Below are positions 56,823 to 64,000 of a DNA stretch of 64,000 nucleotides, in pieces. Position numbers and translations under genes: made by a program. The notes below the pieces were generated by a model. That model was not told the origin of the DNA and did not search any database. It saw nothing but the letters and a program-made list of their open reading frames with translations. The first letter of the stretch is position 1. Each line of letters begins with the position of its first letter. The stretch covers positions 114,408-178,407 of the forward strand of contig NZ_JACHIK010000010.1 in the NCBI RefSeq assembly GCF_014203155.1, written 5' to 3'. Origin of the DNA: Shinella fusca. GTDB lineage: Bacteria > Pseudomonadota > Alphaproteobacteria > Rhizobiales > Rhizobiaceae.

Positions 56823-56866
56823 CTTCCGTGGGGAGTGGCAATGCGAAAACGCCGCGCGCACGGAAG
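56823..56866 (-). promoter_or_regulatory. Hairpin that can sequester the nspC ribosome site
   Basis: Arms CTTCCGTG (56823-56830) and CACGGAAG (56859-56866) are perfect complements. On the nspC transcript the downstream arm contains GGAAG, 10 bases before the ATG. Formation of the stem would block translation. Confidence 0.5.
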
Positions 56867-56910
56867 GCATCGCCCTCCGCTACGCGGGGTCTCGGACTGG
56901 AAACCGGATG

Positions 56911-57135
56911 TTACGGTATCGTCGTGCGGACACGGCGGTGCGACAGCGCCTTGGCGCGGTGCCGTGCCGGCAGGAGAGCGGGCAGGCGCGGTGTCTTCAC
57001 CGGCCGCGTGGGGCCGGTGGGCGCAACGGCATAAAAGCCAGAGCGTGCCGCGATGGCACGCATCGAAAAGCGTTCTTCCGTTCGGGGGGCATCGACCGAG
57101 CCCATCCCCGATTGGAAGAGGGCGTCGCAAGACAT
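56911..57135 (-). CDS. Possible 74-codon upstream ORF in the nspC leader
   Basis: The ORF starts with ATG behind GGGGAGGACGCC, one of the best ribosome sites in the window, and ends 98 bases before nspC on the same strand. The product is Arg/Pro-rich (RRVRTTIP at the end) and unlike anything I recognise. Two stable hairpins lie inside it: GCGTGCC/GGCACGC (57043-57061) and CACCGGCC/GGCCGGTG (56998-57019). It may be a regulatory leader peptide for polyamine control, or a chance frame in GC-rich DNA. Confidence 0.4.
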   Translation of the reverse strand: MSCDALFQSGMGSVDAPRTEERFSMRAIAARSGFYAVAPTGPTRPVKTPRLPALLPARHRAKALSHRRVRTTIP

Positions 57136-57248
57136 GGCGTCCTCCCCAACCAGCAGATGAAACCTGCACTAAGTGGGGCGCTCTCTAGCACAGGCTGGCA
57201 ACGGATTTCAATGCACCTCTTTTGCCGGAAATTTTCCGATTTCCGCTC

Positions 57249-57279
57249 TTGCACCTCTAGTCGCTAGAGGTCGTAGAAC
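57249..57279 (+). promoter_or_regulatory. MerR-type promoter/operator of the metal ATPase gene
   Basis: ACCTCTAG-TCG-CTAGAGGT (57253-57271) is a perfect dyad placed between -35 TTGCAC (57249-57254) and -10 TAGAAC (57274-57279). The spacer is 19 bases, the long spacing that MerR activators correct by twisting DNA. Confidence 0.85.
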
Positions 57280-57306
57280 ATTATCAAGACAAAAGAGGAT
57301 TTGCCG

Positions 57307-59532
57307 ATGTCCGATGTGAAAGAGACGCGTTTCAGGGTCGAAGGCATGGATTGCGCCTCCTGCGCCAGCAAGATCGACACCGCCGTGCGCCGCATGCCGG
57401 GCGTCAGCGACGTTTCGGTTTCGGTGACGGCGGGCACGATGCGGGTGCGGCACGATGCAACGAGCGACCTCGACGCGATCCGCCGCAAGGTCTCCGGCCT
57501 GGGCTACGGCGTGACCCCGGCCGATGGGGCCGCGCAAAAGCCGGCGGCGGAACACGAACACCGCCCCGGCTGCGACCATGACCACGACCATGACCATGAG
57601 CACGACCACGGCCCTGCGGCGAAGGCCGCCGCCGTCGAAGGCCTGCACGGCCACGACCACGGCCCGTCCGAAGGTCCGTGGTGGAAGGGCAGGAAGGGGC
57701 GGCTCACCATCCTTTCCGGCGCGGCGCTGCTCGTCGCCTACGGCATCGGCCATCTCTTCCCGGCCATCGCGACCTATGCCTTTGTCCTCGCCATGGCCGT
57801 GGGCCTCGTGCCGATCGCCCGGCGCGCGATCATGGCCGCGCTCGCCGGCACGCCCTTCTCCATCGAGATGCTGATGACCATCGCCGCCGTCGGCGCGGTC
57901 GTCATCGATGCGTCGGAGGAGGCGGCCGCCGTCGTCTTCCTCTTCCTCGTCGGCGAACTGCTGGAAGGCGTTGCCGCCGGCAAGGCGCGCGATAGCATCC
58001 GCTCGCTTTCCGCCCTCGTGCCGAAGACGGCGCTGCTGGAAGAGGACGGCCGCACGAAGGAGGTGCCGGCCGAATCGCTTGCCGTGGGCGCGATCATCCT
58101 CGTTCGCCCGGGCGACCGTATCTCGGCCGACGGCACCATCGTCGAGGGAGAGAGCGCCATCGACGAGGCGCCCGTCACCGGCGAAAGCACGCCGGTGCGC
58201 AAGGAGGCCGGCGATACGGTCTTCGCCGGCACGGTGAACGGCGATGCGGCGTTGCGCGTCCGCGTGACGGCGGCTGCGGCCGACAACACCATCGCCCGCG
58301 TCGTCAAGCTGGTCGAGGAGGCACAGGAATCCAAGGCCCCGACCGAGCGCTTCATCGACCGCTTCTCGAAATACTATACGCCCGGGGTCGTCGCCGTCGC
58401 CGCGCTCGTCGCCATCGTCCCGCCGCTTCTCCTCGGCGGCGTCTGGAGCGAATGGGTCTACAAGGGCCTCGCCGTGCTCCTGATCGGCTGCCCCTGCGCG
58501 CTCGTCATCTCGACGCCCGCCGCCATCGCCGCCGCGCTTTCCGCAGGCGCGCGGCGCGGCCTGCTCATGAAGGGCGGCGCGGTGCTGGAAGGCCTCGGCA
58601 AGCTCACCGCCATCGCCTTCGACAAGACCGGCACGCTCACCGAGGGCAAGCCGAAGGTTACCGATATCCTCGCCTTCGGCGGAACGGAGGGCGAGGTGCT
58701 GCGCCTTGCCGCCGCGCTGGAAGCCGGCTCCAGCCATCCGCTGGCGCTCGCCATCCTCGCAAGGGCCGCCGAGGAAGGCATTGCTCCCCCCGCCGCGACT
58801 GGCGCGCGGGCACTCGGCGGCAAGGGCGTCGCCGCCACGGTCGAGGGCAGGGAGGTCTTCCTCGGCTCGCCGAAGGCCGCCGCCGAGACCGTCACGCTTT
58901 CAGCCGAGGTCCAGGCCACCGTCACGGCGCTCAACGACGACGGCAAGACCGTCTCCCTGCTGCTGGTGGACGGCACGCTCACCGGCGCGCTCGCCATGCG
59001 CGACGAACCCCGCCCCGACGCCGCGGCCGGCCTTGCGGCCCTGAAGGAGGCGGGTATCCGCACCGTCATGCTGACGGGCGACAATGCCCGCACGGCGAAG
59101 GCCGTCGGCAGCCTGCTCGGCATCGAGGTGCGCGCCGAGCTGATGCCGGAGGACAAGCAGCGCATCGTCGGCGAATTGCAGCGCGAGGGCTTCGTCGTCG
59201 GCAAGATCGGCGACGGCATCAACGACGCTCCGGCGCTCGCCGCCGCCAATGTCGGCATCGCCATGGGCAGCGGCACGGATGTCGCGCTGGAAACGGCGGA
59301 TGCGGCGATCCTGCACGGTCGCGTCGGCGACGTCGCGCTGATGCGGGACCTTTCGAAGCGGACCATGCGCAATATTTTCGAGAACATCGTCATCGCCCTC
59401 GGCCTCAAGGGCGTCTTCCTGGTGACGACCATCGCCGGCATCACCGGCCTCTGGCCGGCGATCCTCGCCGACACGGGCGCGACCGTGCTCGTCACGCTCA
59501 ATGCGCTCCGCCTCCTGCGGCCGATCCGGTAG
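57307..59532 (+). CDS. zntA: Zn/Cd/Pb-exporting P1B-type ATPase
   Basis: A 741-residue pump. The N-terminal heavy-metal domain has GMDCASC (Cys16, Cys19). A His/Asp-rich linker follows (about 83-118, with repeated HD pairs). Then come membrane helices, the metal site CPC in IGCPCALVIS (about 395-397), DKTGTLTEG (phosphorylated Asp about 439), SSHPLAL and GDGINDAPALA. CPC with this layout fits Zn2+/Cd2+/Pb2+ export. Expression should be driven by the MerR box upstream, with the regulator encoded convergently just downstream. ATG 57307 is used; the TTG at 57301 is less likely. Confidence 0.92.
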   Translation: MSDVKETRFRVEGMDCASCASKIDTAVRRMPGVSDVSVSVTAGTMRVRHDATSDLDAIRRKVSGLGYGVTPADGAAQKPAAEHEHRPGCDHDHDHDHEHDHGPAAKAAAVEGLHGHDHGPSEGPWWKGRKGRLTILSGAALLVAYGIGHLFPAIATYAFVLAMAVGLVPIARRAIMAALAGTPFSIEMLMTIAAVGAVVIDASEEAAAVVFLFLVGELLEGVAAGKARDSIRSLSALVPKTALLEEDGRTKEVPAESLAVGAIILVRPGDRISADGTIVEGESAIDEAPVTGESTPVRKEAGDTVFAGTVNGDAALRVRVTAAAADNTIARVVKLVEEAQESKAPTERFIDRFSKYYTPGVVAVAALVAIVPPLLLGGVWSEWVYKGLAVLLIGCPCALVISTPAAIAAALSAGARRGLLMKGGAVLEGLGKLTAIAFDKTGTLTEGKPKVTDILAFGGTEGEVLRLAAALEAGSSHPLALAILARAAEEGIAPPAATGARALGGKGVAATVEGREVFLGSPKAAAETVTLSAEVQATVTALNDDGKTVSLLLVDGTLTGALAMRDEPRPDAAAGLAALKEAGIRTVMLTGDNARTAKAVGSLLGIEVRAELMPEDKQRIVGELQREGFVVGKIGDGINDAPALAAANVGIAMGSGTDVALETADAAILHGRVGDVALMRDLSKRTMRNIFENIVIALGLKGVFLVTTIAGITGLWPAILADTGATVLVTLNALRLLRPIR

Positions 59533-59534
59533 GT

Positions 59535-59951
59535 TCAGTCGTGCTCGTCGCTGCAAAGGTCGTGGTTGGCAAGCGCGCGGATGACGTAGCAATCGCTGAT
59601 CTGGTTGGAGTGGCAATGGGTGGTGATGCGCTCCAGCTCGGCCTCCAGCTTGCGCAGCCGCGCGATCTTGCGGCGCACGGCGGCAAGCTGCTCGGCGGCG
59701 ATCCGGTCGGCATCGCGGCAAGGGTGCTCGGGGTGCTGACTGAGCTCGATCAGTTCGCGGATGGCGTCGAGCGTCAGGCCGAGGTCGCGGGCATGGCGGA
59801 TGAAGGCGAGCCGGTCGCGCTCCCCGGCCGAATAGCGCCGCTGGTTGCCCTCCGAGCGCTCGGCGGGCGAAAGGAGGCCCATCTGCTCGTAATAGCGGAT
59901 GGTCGGGACCTTGACGCCCGTCGCCTTCGAAAGATCGCCGATGGTCAGCAT
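59535..59951 (-). CDS. zntR: MerR-family metal-responsive regulator (ZntR/CadR-like)
   Basis: A 138-residue MerR protein. The DNA-binding part is MLTIGDLSKATGVKVPTIRYYEQMGLL with the wing RRYSAGERDRLAFI (two stretches). A dimerisation helix runs about 80-108. Cysteines and histidines sit at EHPCRDAD and in the C-terminal HCHSNQISDC and HDLCSDEHD, a plausible zinc/cadmium/lead site. It is convergent with the ATPase gene, two bases between stops, and not adjacent to the box it should bind at 57253-57271. Confidence 0.88.
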   Translation of the reverse strand: MLTIGDLSKATGVKVPTIRYYEQMGLLSPAERSEGNQRRYSAGERDRLAFIRHARDLGLTLDAIRELIELSQHPEHPCRDADRIAAEQLAAVRRKIARLRKLEAELERITTHCHSNQISDCYVIRALANHDLCSDEHD

Positions 59952-60333
59952 GTCGTGCCTCTTCGTGTTATTTTCTCCAAGACATGTGGGGAGACGGCGG
60001 GCAAATCAAGGTTTGGTTCGGGTATGCTACTGGCTGAAGACCCCTCCCCAACCCCTCCCCCCTTGTGGGGGAGATGCCGGCAGGCAGAGAGGGTCTTCGC
60101 AGGGCCGGCGCAAGGTTCTGACGCTTTTGTGTTCGCTGCGTGATCGCCGGATGGCATAAACCGTGGCGCCAGGCCTTGAAGGCCGAGGGGCCTGAGGTTT
60201 ATGGCCGGATACGCACAAAGACCGATGAGAGCCACAAGATTAACGAAGTTCTAAGCAATCGCTTGGACTCTGACAGGATGATGCGTCGCGCGGAAAGCGG
60301 CGCGCCCCGATCCCGAACAACCGAAAACGATCC
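59952..60333. other. 382-base gene-free stretch
   Basis: This region lies upstream of both zntR and the transpeptidase gene at 60334. It holds the palindromic repeat at 60036-60098. I see no convincing gene; frames crossing it lack ribosome sites and continue antisense into neighbours. Confidence 0.5.
60036..60098. repeat. Degenerate RIME-like palindromic repeat
   Basis: Ends GAAGACCC (60036-60043) and GGGTCTTC (60091-60098) are perfect complements. The interior CCCCCTTGTGGGGGAGATGC then CGGCAGGCAGAG resembles one half of the 34363-34517 element, with a few substitutions and deletions. Confidence 0.6.
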
Positions 60334-61377
60334 ATGTTTGCGCTTCGCCATCGCCTTTCCCGTGAAAACGCCCGTCCACGCCTTCGCCTCCTCGCGCGCC
60401 TTGCCGCCGCCACGGTCGCCGGCGGCCTGCTTGCCGGCTGCATGGCGATGGACGTCGCCTCGCTCGCCGAGGCCCCGCAGCTTTCCAGCAAGGTGAAGGC
60501 CGAGATGGCGAAGAAGAAGATGCGGCCGGAAAGCCCGGTTCTGGTGCGCATCTTCAAGCAGGAAAGCGAGCTGGAAGTCTGGAAGGTCGATGCGAGCGGC
60601 AAATACGCGCTCTTCAAGACCTATCCGATGTGCCGCTGGTCCGGAAAGCTCGGACCGAAGACGAAGATCGGCGACCGTCAGGCGCCGGAAGGCTTCTACC
60701 ATGTCTCCGCCGGCATGCTGAACCCGAACTCGCAATATTACGTCTCCTTCAACCTCGGCTATCCGAACAGGCTGGAATCGGCGCTCGGCTATACGGGCGA
60801 GGCGCTGATGGTGCACGGCGCCTGCTCGTCCTCCGGCTGCTACGCCATGACCGACCAGGGCGTCGGCGAGATTTTCGCCATCGTGCAGAAGGCGCTGGAA
60901 GGCGGGCAGCAGCGTTTCCAGGTGCAGGCCTACCCCTTCCGCATGACGACGCAGAACATGGTCGCTCATCGCGGCGACCCGAACATGCCCTTCTGGCGCA
61001 CGCTGAAGGAGGGCTACGACGCTTTCGAATTTACGCGGAGCCAGCCGAAGGTCTCGCTGTGCAGCGGCCGCTATGTCTTCGACAAGGACTTCGTCGGCGG
61101 CGAGCCTGACGATCCGCTCGCGGCCTGCCCGGCGACGGTCGAAGGCGTCCAGCCCGAGCTGATGGCGAAGATCGGTGCGGAACAAAGGAAGCTGGATGCG
61201 GCTTTCGCGAACGCCACGCCGGTTTCGAGCTTCGCCTATGTGGACGGCGGCATGCATCCGAGCTTCCGTTCGCTGCTCAAGCACGAAGGCGCAAAGGGCA
61301 TGGCCGCGCGCATTTCGCGCACCAAATATCCCGTCAGCCGGCCCGAGGCCGCGCTGGCCGATCCCTATGACGATTGA
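60334..61377 (+). CDS. L,D-transpeptidase family lipoprotein (YafK-like)
   Basis: A 347-residue protein. The N-terminus is basic then hydrophobic and ends in the lipobox LLAGC (Cys about 36), so it is probably a lipoprotein. The YkuD-type domain (about 68-215) carries EALMVHGACSSSGCYAMTD with catalytic His and Cys, and belongs to the YafK/DpaA-like group, which in E. coli cleaves Lpp-peptidoglycan links. The C-terminal 130 residues have no clear domain. A second transpeptidase gene begins 17 bases later, so they are probably co-transcribed. Confidence 0.88.
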   Translation: MFALRHRLSRENARPRLRLLARLAAATVAGGLLAGCMAMDVASLAEAPQLSSKVKAEMAKKKMRPESPVLVRIFKQESELEVWKVDASGKYALFKTYPMCRWSGKLGPKTKIGDRQAPEGFYHVSAGMLNPNSQYYVSFNLGYPNRLESALGYTGEALMVHGACSSSGCYAMTDQGVGEIFAIVQKALEGGQQRFQVQAYPFRMTTQNMVAHRGDPNMPFWRTLKEGYDAFEFTRSQPKVSLCSGRYVFDKDFVGGEPDDPLAACPATVEGVQPELMAKIGAEQRKLDAAFANATPVSSFAYVDGGMHPSFRSLLKHEGAKGMAARISRTKYPVSRPEAALADPYDD

Positions 61378-61393
61378 TGTGTGAGGAACTGTA

Positions 61394-62101
61394 TTGACTG
61401 GTGAAAGCGTAACCCGCCGGTCCTTCCTGCTTGGCAGCGCGGGACTGGCAACCACGATCCTCTCCGGCTGCGTCACGCCGGTCCGCCAGAGGGTCGCCGT
61501 CGAGCCCGAGCCGGTCGATACCAGCATCTACGCCGAGATGTACGGGCCGAAGCCGGACGAGGTGTATCCGCTGCCGGCCATTCCCTACCATAAGATCGAT
61601 CCGCGCTTCTACCGCCAGATGGTGCCGAACCCGACGGGCGAACGGCCCGGCGTCATCGTCGTCGATACGGCGACGCACTTCCTCTACCTCACCTATGAGG
61701 GCGGGCAGGCCATGCGCTACGGCGTCGGCCTCGGCCGGGCGGGCTTCGAATGGGCCGGCCGCGGTGTCATCCAGTACAAGCGCGAATGGCCGCGCTGGAC
61801 GCCGCCGGACGAGATGATCGCCCGCCAGCCCGAGCTGGAACCCTATAGCTGGCGCAACGGCGGCATGGAGCCGGGCCTGAAGAACCCGCTCGGCGCCCGC
61901 GCGCTCTATATCTTCCGCGACGGCCAGGATACGCTCTATCGCATCCACGGTTCGCCGGAATGGTGGACCATCGGCAAGTCCGTCTCCTCCGGCTGCGTGC
62001 GCATGGTGAACCAGGACGTGGTCGACCTCTACAACCGCGTCCAGCCCGGCACGCCCATCCTGGTGCTCGGCTCCGCCGTCGAATCCGCCGGCATCTATTG
62101 A
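61394..62101 (+). CDS. L,D-transpeptidase (ErfK/YbiS/YcfS/YnhG type), putative Tat lipoprotein
   Basis: A 235-residue cell-wall enzyme. The N-terminus TRRSFLLGSAGLATTILSGC combines a twin-arginine-like motif and a lipobox with Cys26. The YkuD domain (about 85-228) ends in HGSPEWWTIGKSVSSGCVRM. The start is TTG 61394 behind GAGGAAC. It shares the YKREWPRWTPPDEM segment with the enzyme at 4469-5101 but adds the lipid anchor. Tandem location with the YafK-like gene suggests a joint role in anchoring or trimming envelope links. Confidence 0.9.
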   Translation: MTGESVTRRSFLLGSAGLATTILSGCVTPVRQRVAVEPEPVDTSIYAEMYGPKPDEVYPLPAIPYHKIDPRFYRQMVPNPTGERPGVIVVDTATHFLYLTYEGGQAMRYGVGLGRAGFEWAGRGVIQYKREWPRWTPPDEMIARQPELEPYSWRNGGMEPGLKNPLGARALYIFRDGQDTLYRIHGSPEWWTIGKSVSSGCVRMVNQDVVDLYNRVQPGTPILVLGSAVESAGIY

Positions 62102-62131
62102 CCGCATCGCCTGGAACGAGCTCGTAAGGAC

Positions 62132-63331
62132 ATGACCGTTATCGAAACGCTTTTCACCAATGCGAAGCTCGCGGATGGTTCCTTCAAGGATATCGGCGTT
62201 GCCGGCGGCCGCATCGTCTCCATCTCGCCGGCCGGGGCGGGGGGCGAGGCGGGCCGTCGCGTCGACATCGCCGGCGCGCTGCTCGTGCCGGGCTTCGTGG
62301 AGGGGCATATCCACCTCGACACCAGCTTCTACGGCGACAGGTGGATCCCCCACAAACCCTGCACCGACGGCTTCGACGTGCATCAGCGCGTCGCCTTCCA
62401 GGCCGAGAACATGGCGATGGCCGCGCCCATGGACGAGCGCGCCCGCAAGCAGCTCGAGCTGTGCGTCTCCAACGGCTCCCTCCAGATGCGCAGCCACGTC
62501 ATGGTGGACGGCTCGGTCGGGCTGAAGTCGCTGGAGACGATCCTGAAGGTGCGCGAGGACTATCGCGACATCATCGACATCCAGCTCGTCGCCTTCCCGC
62601 AGAGCGGCATTCTTTCGAGCCCCGGCACGCCGGAGCTTCTGGATGCGGCGATCGGCCTCGGCGCCGATCTCGTCGGCGGCCTCGATCCGGCGAGCTTCGA
62701 CCGTAATCTCGACGGCCATCTCGACGTCGTCTTCGGCGTGGCGGAAAGGCGCGGCGTCGGCGTCGATATCCACCTCCATGATTTCGGCACGCTCGGCGCC
62801 TTCACGGTGGAGGAGATCTGCGCGCGCACGGTGGCGCTCGGCATGCAGGGCAGGGTAGTGATCAGCCATGCCTACGGGCTCGGCGATCTCGATGCGGACG
62901 CTGCCCGCCATATCGGCGCGAAGATCGCTGCCGCCGGCATCTCGATCATGACCAACGCCCCCGGCGACCACGTCTTCCCGCCGGTCGCGCTGCTGCGCGC
63001 CGAGGGCGTCAACGTCTTTTCCGGCAACGACAATATCCGCGATTCCTGGTGGCCCTACGGCGACGGCGACATGCTGGGCCGGGCGATGATGATCGGCTAC
63101 CGCTCCGGCTTCTACACCGACGAAGAGCTTTCCGCCGCCTTCGACGTGGTGACCGCCGCCGGCGCAAAAGCCCTCGGCCTCGAAGGCTACGGCATCGCCG
63201 TCGGCGCGAAGGCGGATTTCGTGACGCTCGACGCCGAGCATGTGCCGGAGGCCGTCGTGGCCGTGCCGAAGGGCCGCCGCGTATTCAAGGCCGGTCGGCT
63301 TGTCGCGGAGAACGGGGCCGTGGTGCGCTGA
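62132..63331 (+). CDS. Cytosine deaminase-like amidohydrolase
   Basis: A 399-residue TIM-barrel metal hydrolase. GFVEGHIHLDTSF gives the two metal-binding histidines, VDIHLHDFG a further histidine, VISHAYGLG the next, and FSGNDNIRDSWWPYGDGDML the catalytic aspartate region. The pattern matches CodA/TrzC-like enzymes acting on cytosine, isoguanine-like or creatinine-like rings. The C-terminal beta sandwich closes with KADFVTLDAE. It follows the transpeptidase by 30 bases but is unlikely to share function. The exact substrate is unknown. Confidence 0.85.
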   Translation: MTVIETLFTNAKLADGSFKDIGVAGGRIVSISPAGAGGEAGRRVDIAGALLVPGFVEGHIHLDTSFYGDRWIPHKPCTDGFDVHQRVAFQAENMAMAAPMDERARKQLELCVSNGSLQMRSHVMVDGSVGLKSLETILKVREDYRDIIDIQLVAFPQSGILSSPGTPELLDAAIGLGADLVGGLDPASFDRNLDGHLDVVFGVAERRGVGVDIHLHDFGTLGAFTVEEICARTVALGMQGRVVISHAYGLGDLDADAARHIGAKIAAAGISIMTNAPGDHVFPPVALLRAEGVNVFSGNDNIRDSWWPYGDGDMLGRAMMIGYRSGFYTDEELSAAFDVVTAAGAKALGLEGYGIAVGAKADFVTLDAEHVPEAVVAVPKGRRVFKAGRLVAENGAVVR

Positions 63332-63349
63332 GGGCGCCTCCTTCCTCCT

Positions 63350-63410
63350 CCCTCTCGGTCATCCTTCCTCCTCTCCCTCTCGGTCGTCCTTCCTCTTCTC
63401 CCTCTCGGTC
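63350..63410. repeat. 25-bp tandem repeat
   Basis: CCCTCTCGGTC begins at 63350, 63375 and 63400, an exact 25-base period, with pyrimidine-rich CTTCCTC(C/T)TCT between copies. The third copy runs directly into the palindromic repeat at 63411. Copy number may vary between strains. Confidence 0.75.
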
Positions 63411-63491
63411 GTCATCCTCGGGCTTGACCCGAGGATCCACCTCTCAAACTCAGGGCGTGCCGAATGGATGGATTCTCGGGTCAAGCCCGAG
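63411..63491. repeat. Palindromic extragenic repeat truncated by an insertion sequence
   Basis: The left arm GTCATCCTCGGGCTTGACCC continues as GAGGATCCA (63411-63439). The right arm TGGATTCTCGGGTCAAGCCC continues as GAG (63469-63491) and then stops matching: the expected GATGAC is replaced by CAACTG. The arms match with one substitution up to that point. The break coincides with the approach to the IS110-type gene. Confidence 0.7.

Positions 63492-64000
<509 letters not shown>

Overview
The window is a GC-rich, gene-dense stretch of a Rhizobiales (Rhizobiaceae-type) alphaproteobacterium. The evidence is a rhamnose locus with the Rhizobium-type gene order rhaRSTPQUK divergent from rhaD-rhaI, the carboxynorspermidine route to polyamines, an sn-glycerol-3-phosphate ABC transporter in ugpBAEC order, and rhizobial-type intergenic palindromes. 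No rRNA, tRNA, CRISPR or replication gene was seen. The density of transport and catabolic operons would suit a chromid or an accessory chromosomal arm, but that is inference. The species cannot be named from the sequence.

Layout: 1-4300 is a type I secretion operon on the minus strand (TolC, ABC exporter, HlyD adaptor cut by the window edge). 4469-8293 holds an L,D-transpeptidase, two convergent GGDEF proteins with complementary defects, and lrgAB. 8426-17428 has an NCS1 permease, a glutathione transferase, a MarR-FUSC pair under a 38-bp palindrome, a MarR-EmrA-EmrB operon and another MFS exporter. 17621-22350 has an Rrf2 regulator and AhpD-like protein that share a DNA motif, a NUDIX hydrolase, a SIS protein and a ClC channel. 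22455-26612 is ugpBAEC.

26875-36773 looks like one catabolic locus. An IclR regulator is divergent from an APC permease and aldehyde dehydrogenase, followed by a Tm-1-like protein, a HAD hydrolase, two class III PLP enzymes (one close to the AGXT2L/phospho-lyase type) and an APH-type kinase. Near-identical palindromes precede both transcription units. The enzymes fit phosphorylation of an amino alcohol, phospho-elimination to an aldehyde, and oxidation (hydroxylysine-like or ethanolamine-like chemistry). 36924-40161 is macAB.

40158-50964 is the complete rhamnose system, with an exceptionally symmetric divergent control region. It is followed by a ROK-type sugar kinase whose motifs are in circularly permuted order (50986-52074), which is the most unusual protein of the window, and by otsB, a cupin protein, a small unknown protein and a GreA-type factor. 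54437-56812 encodes carboxynorspermidine dehydrogenase and decarboxylase behind a leader with an upstream ORF and a hairpin that can cover the Shine-Dalgarno sequence. 57307-59951 is a Zn/Cd/Pb P-type ATPase with a MerR box and its convergent MerR regulator. 60334-63331 has two tandem L,D-transpeptidase lipoproteins and an amidohydrolase. The window ends in a palindromic repeat interrupted by an IS110-family element.
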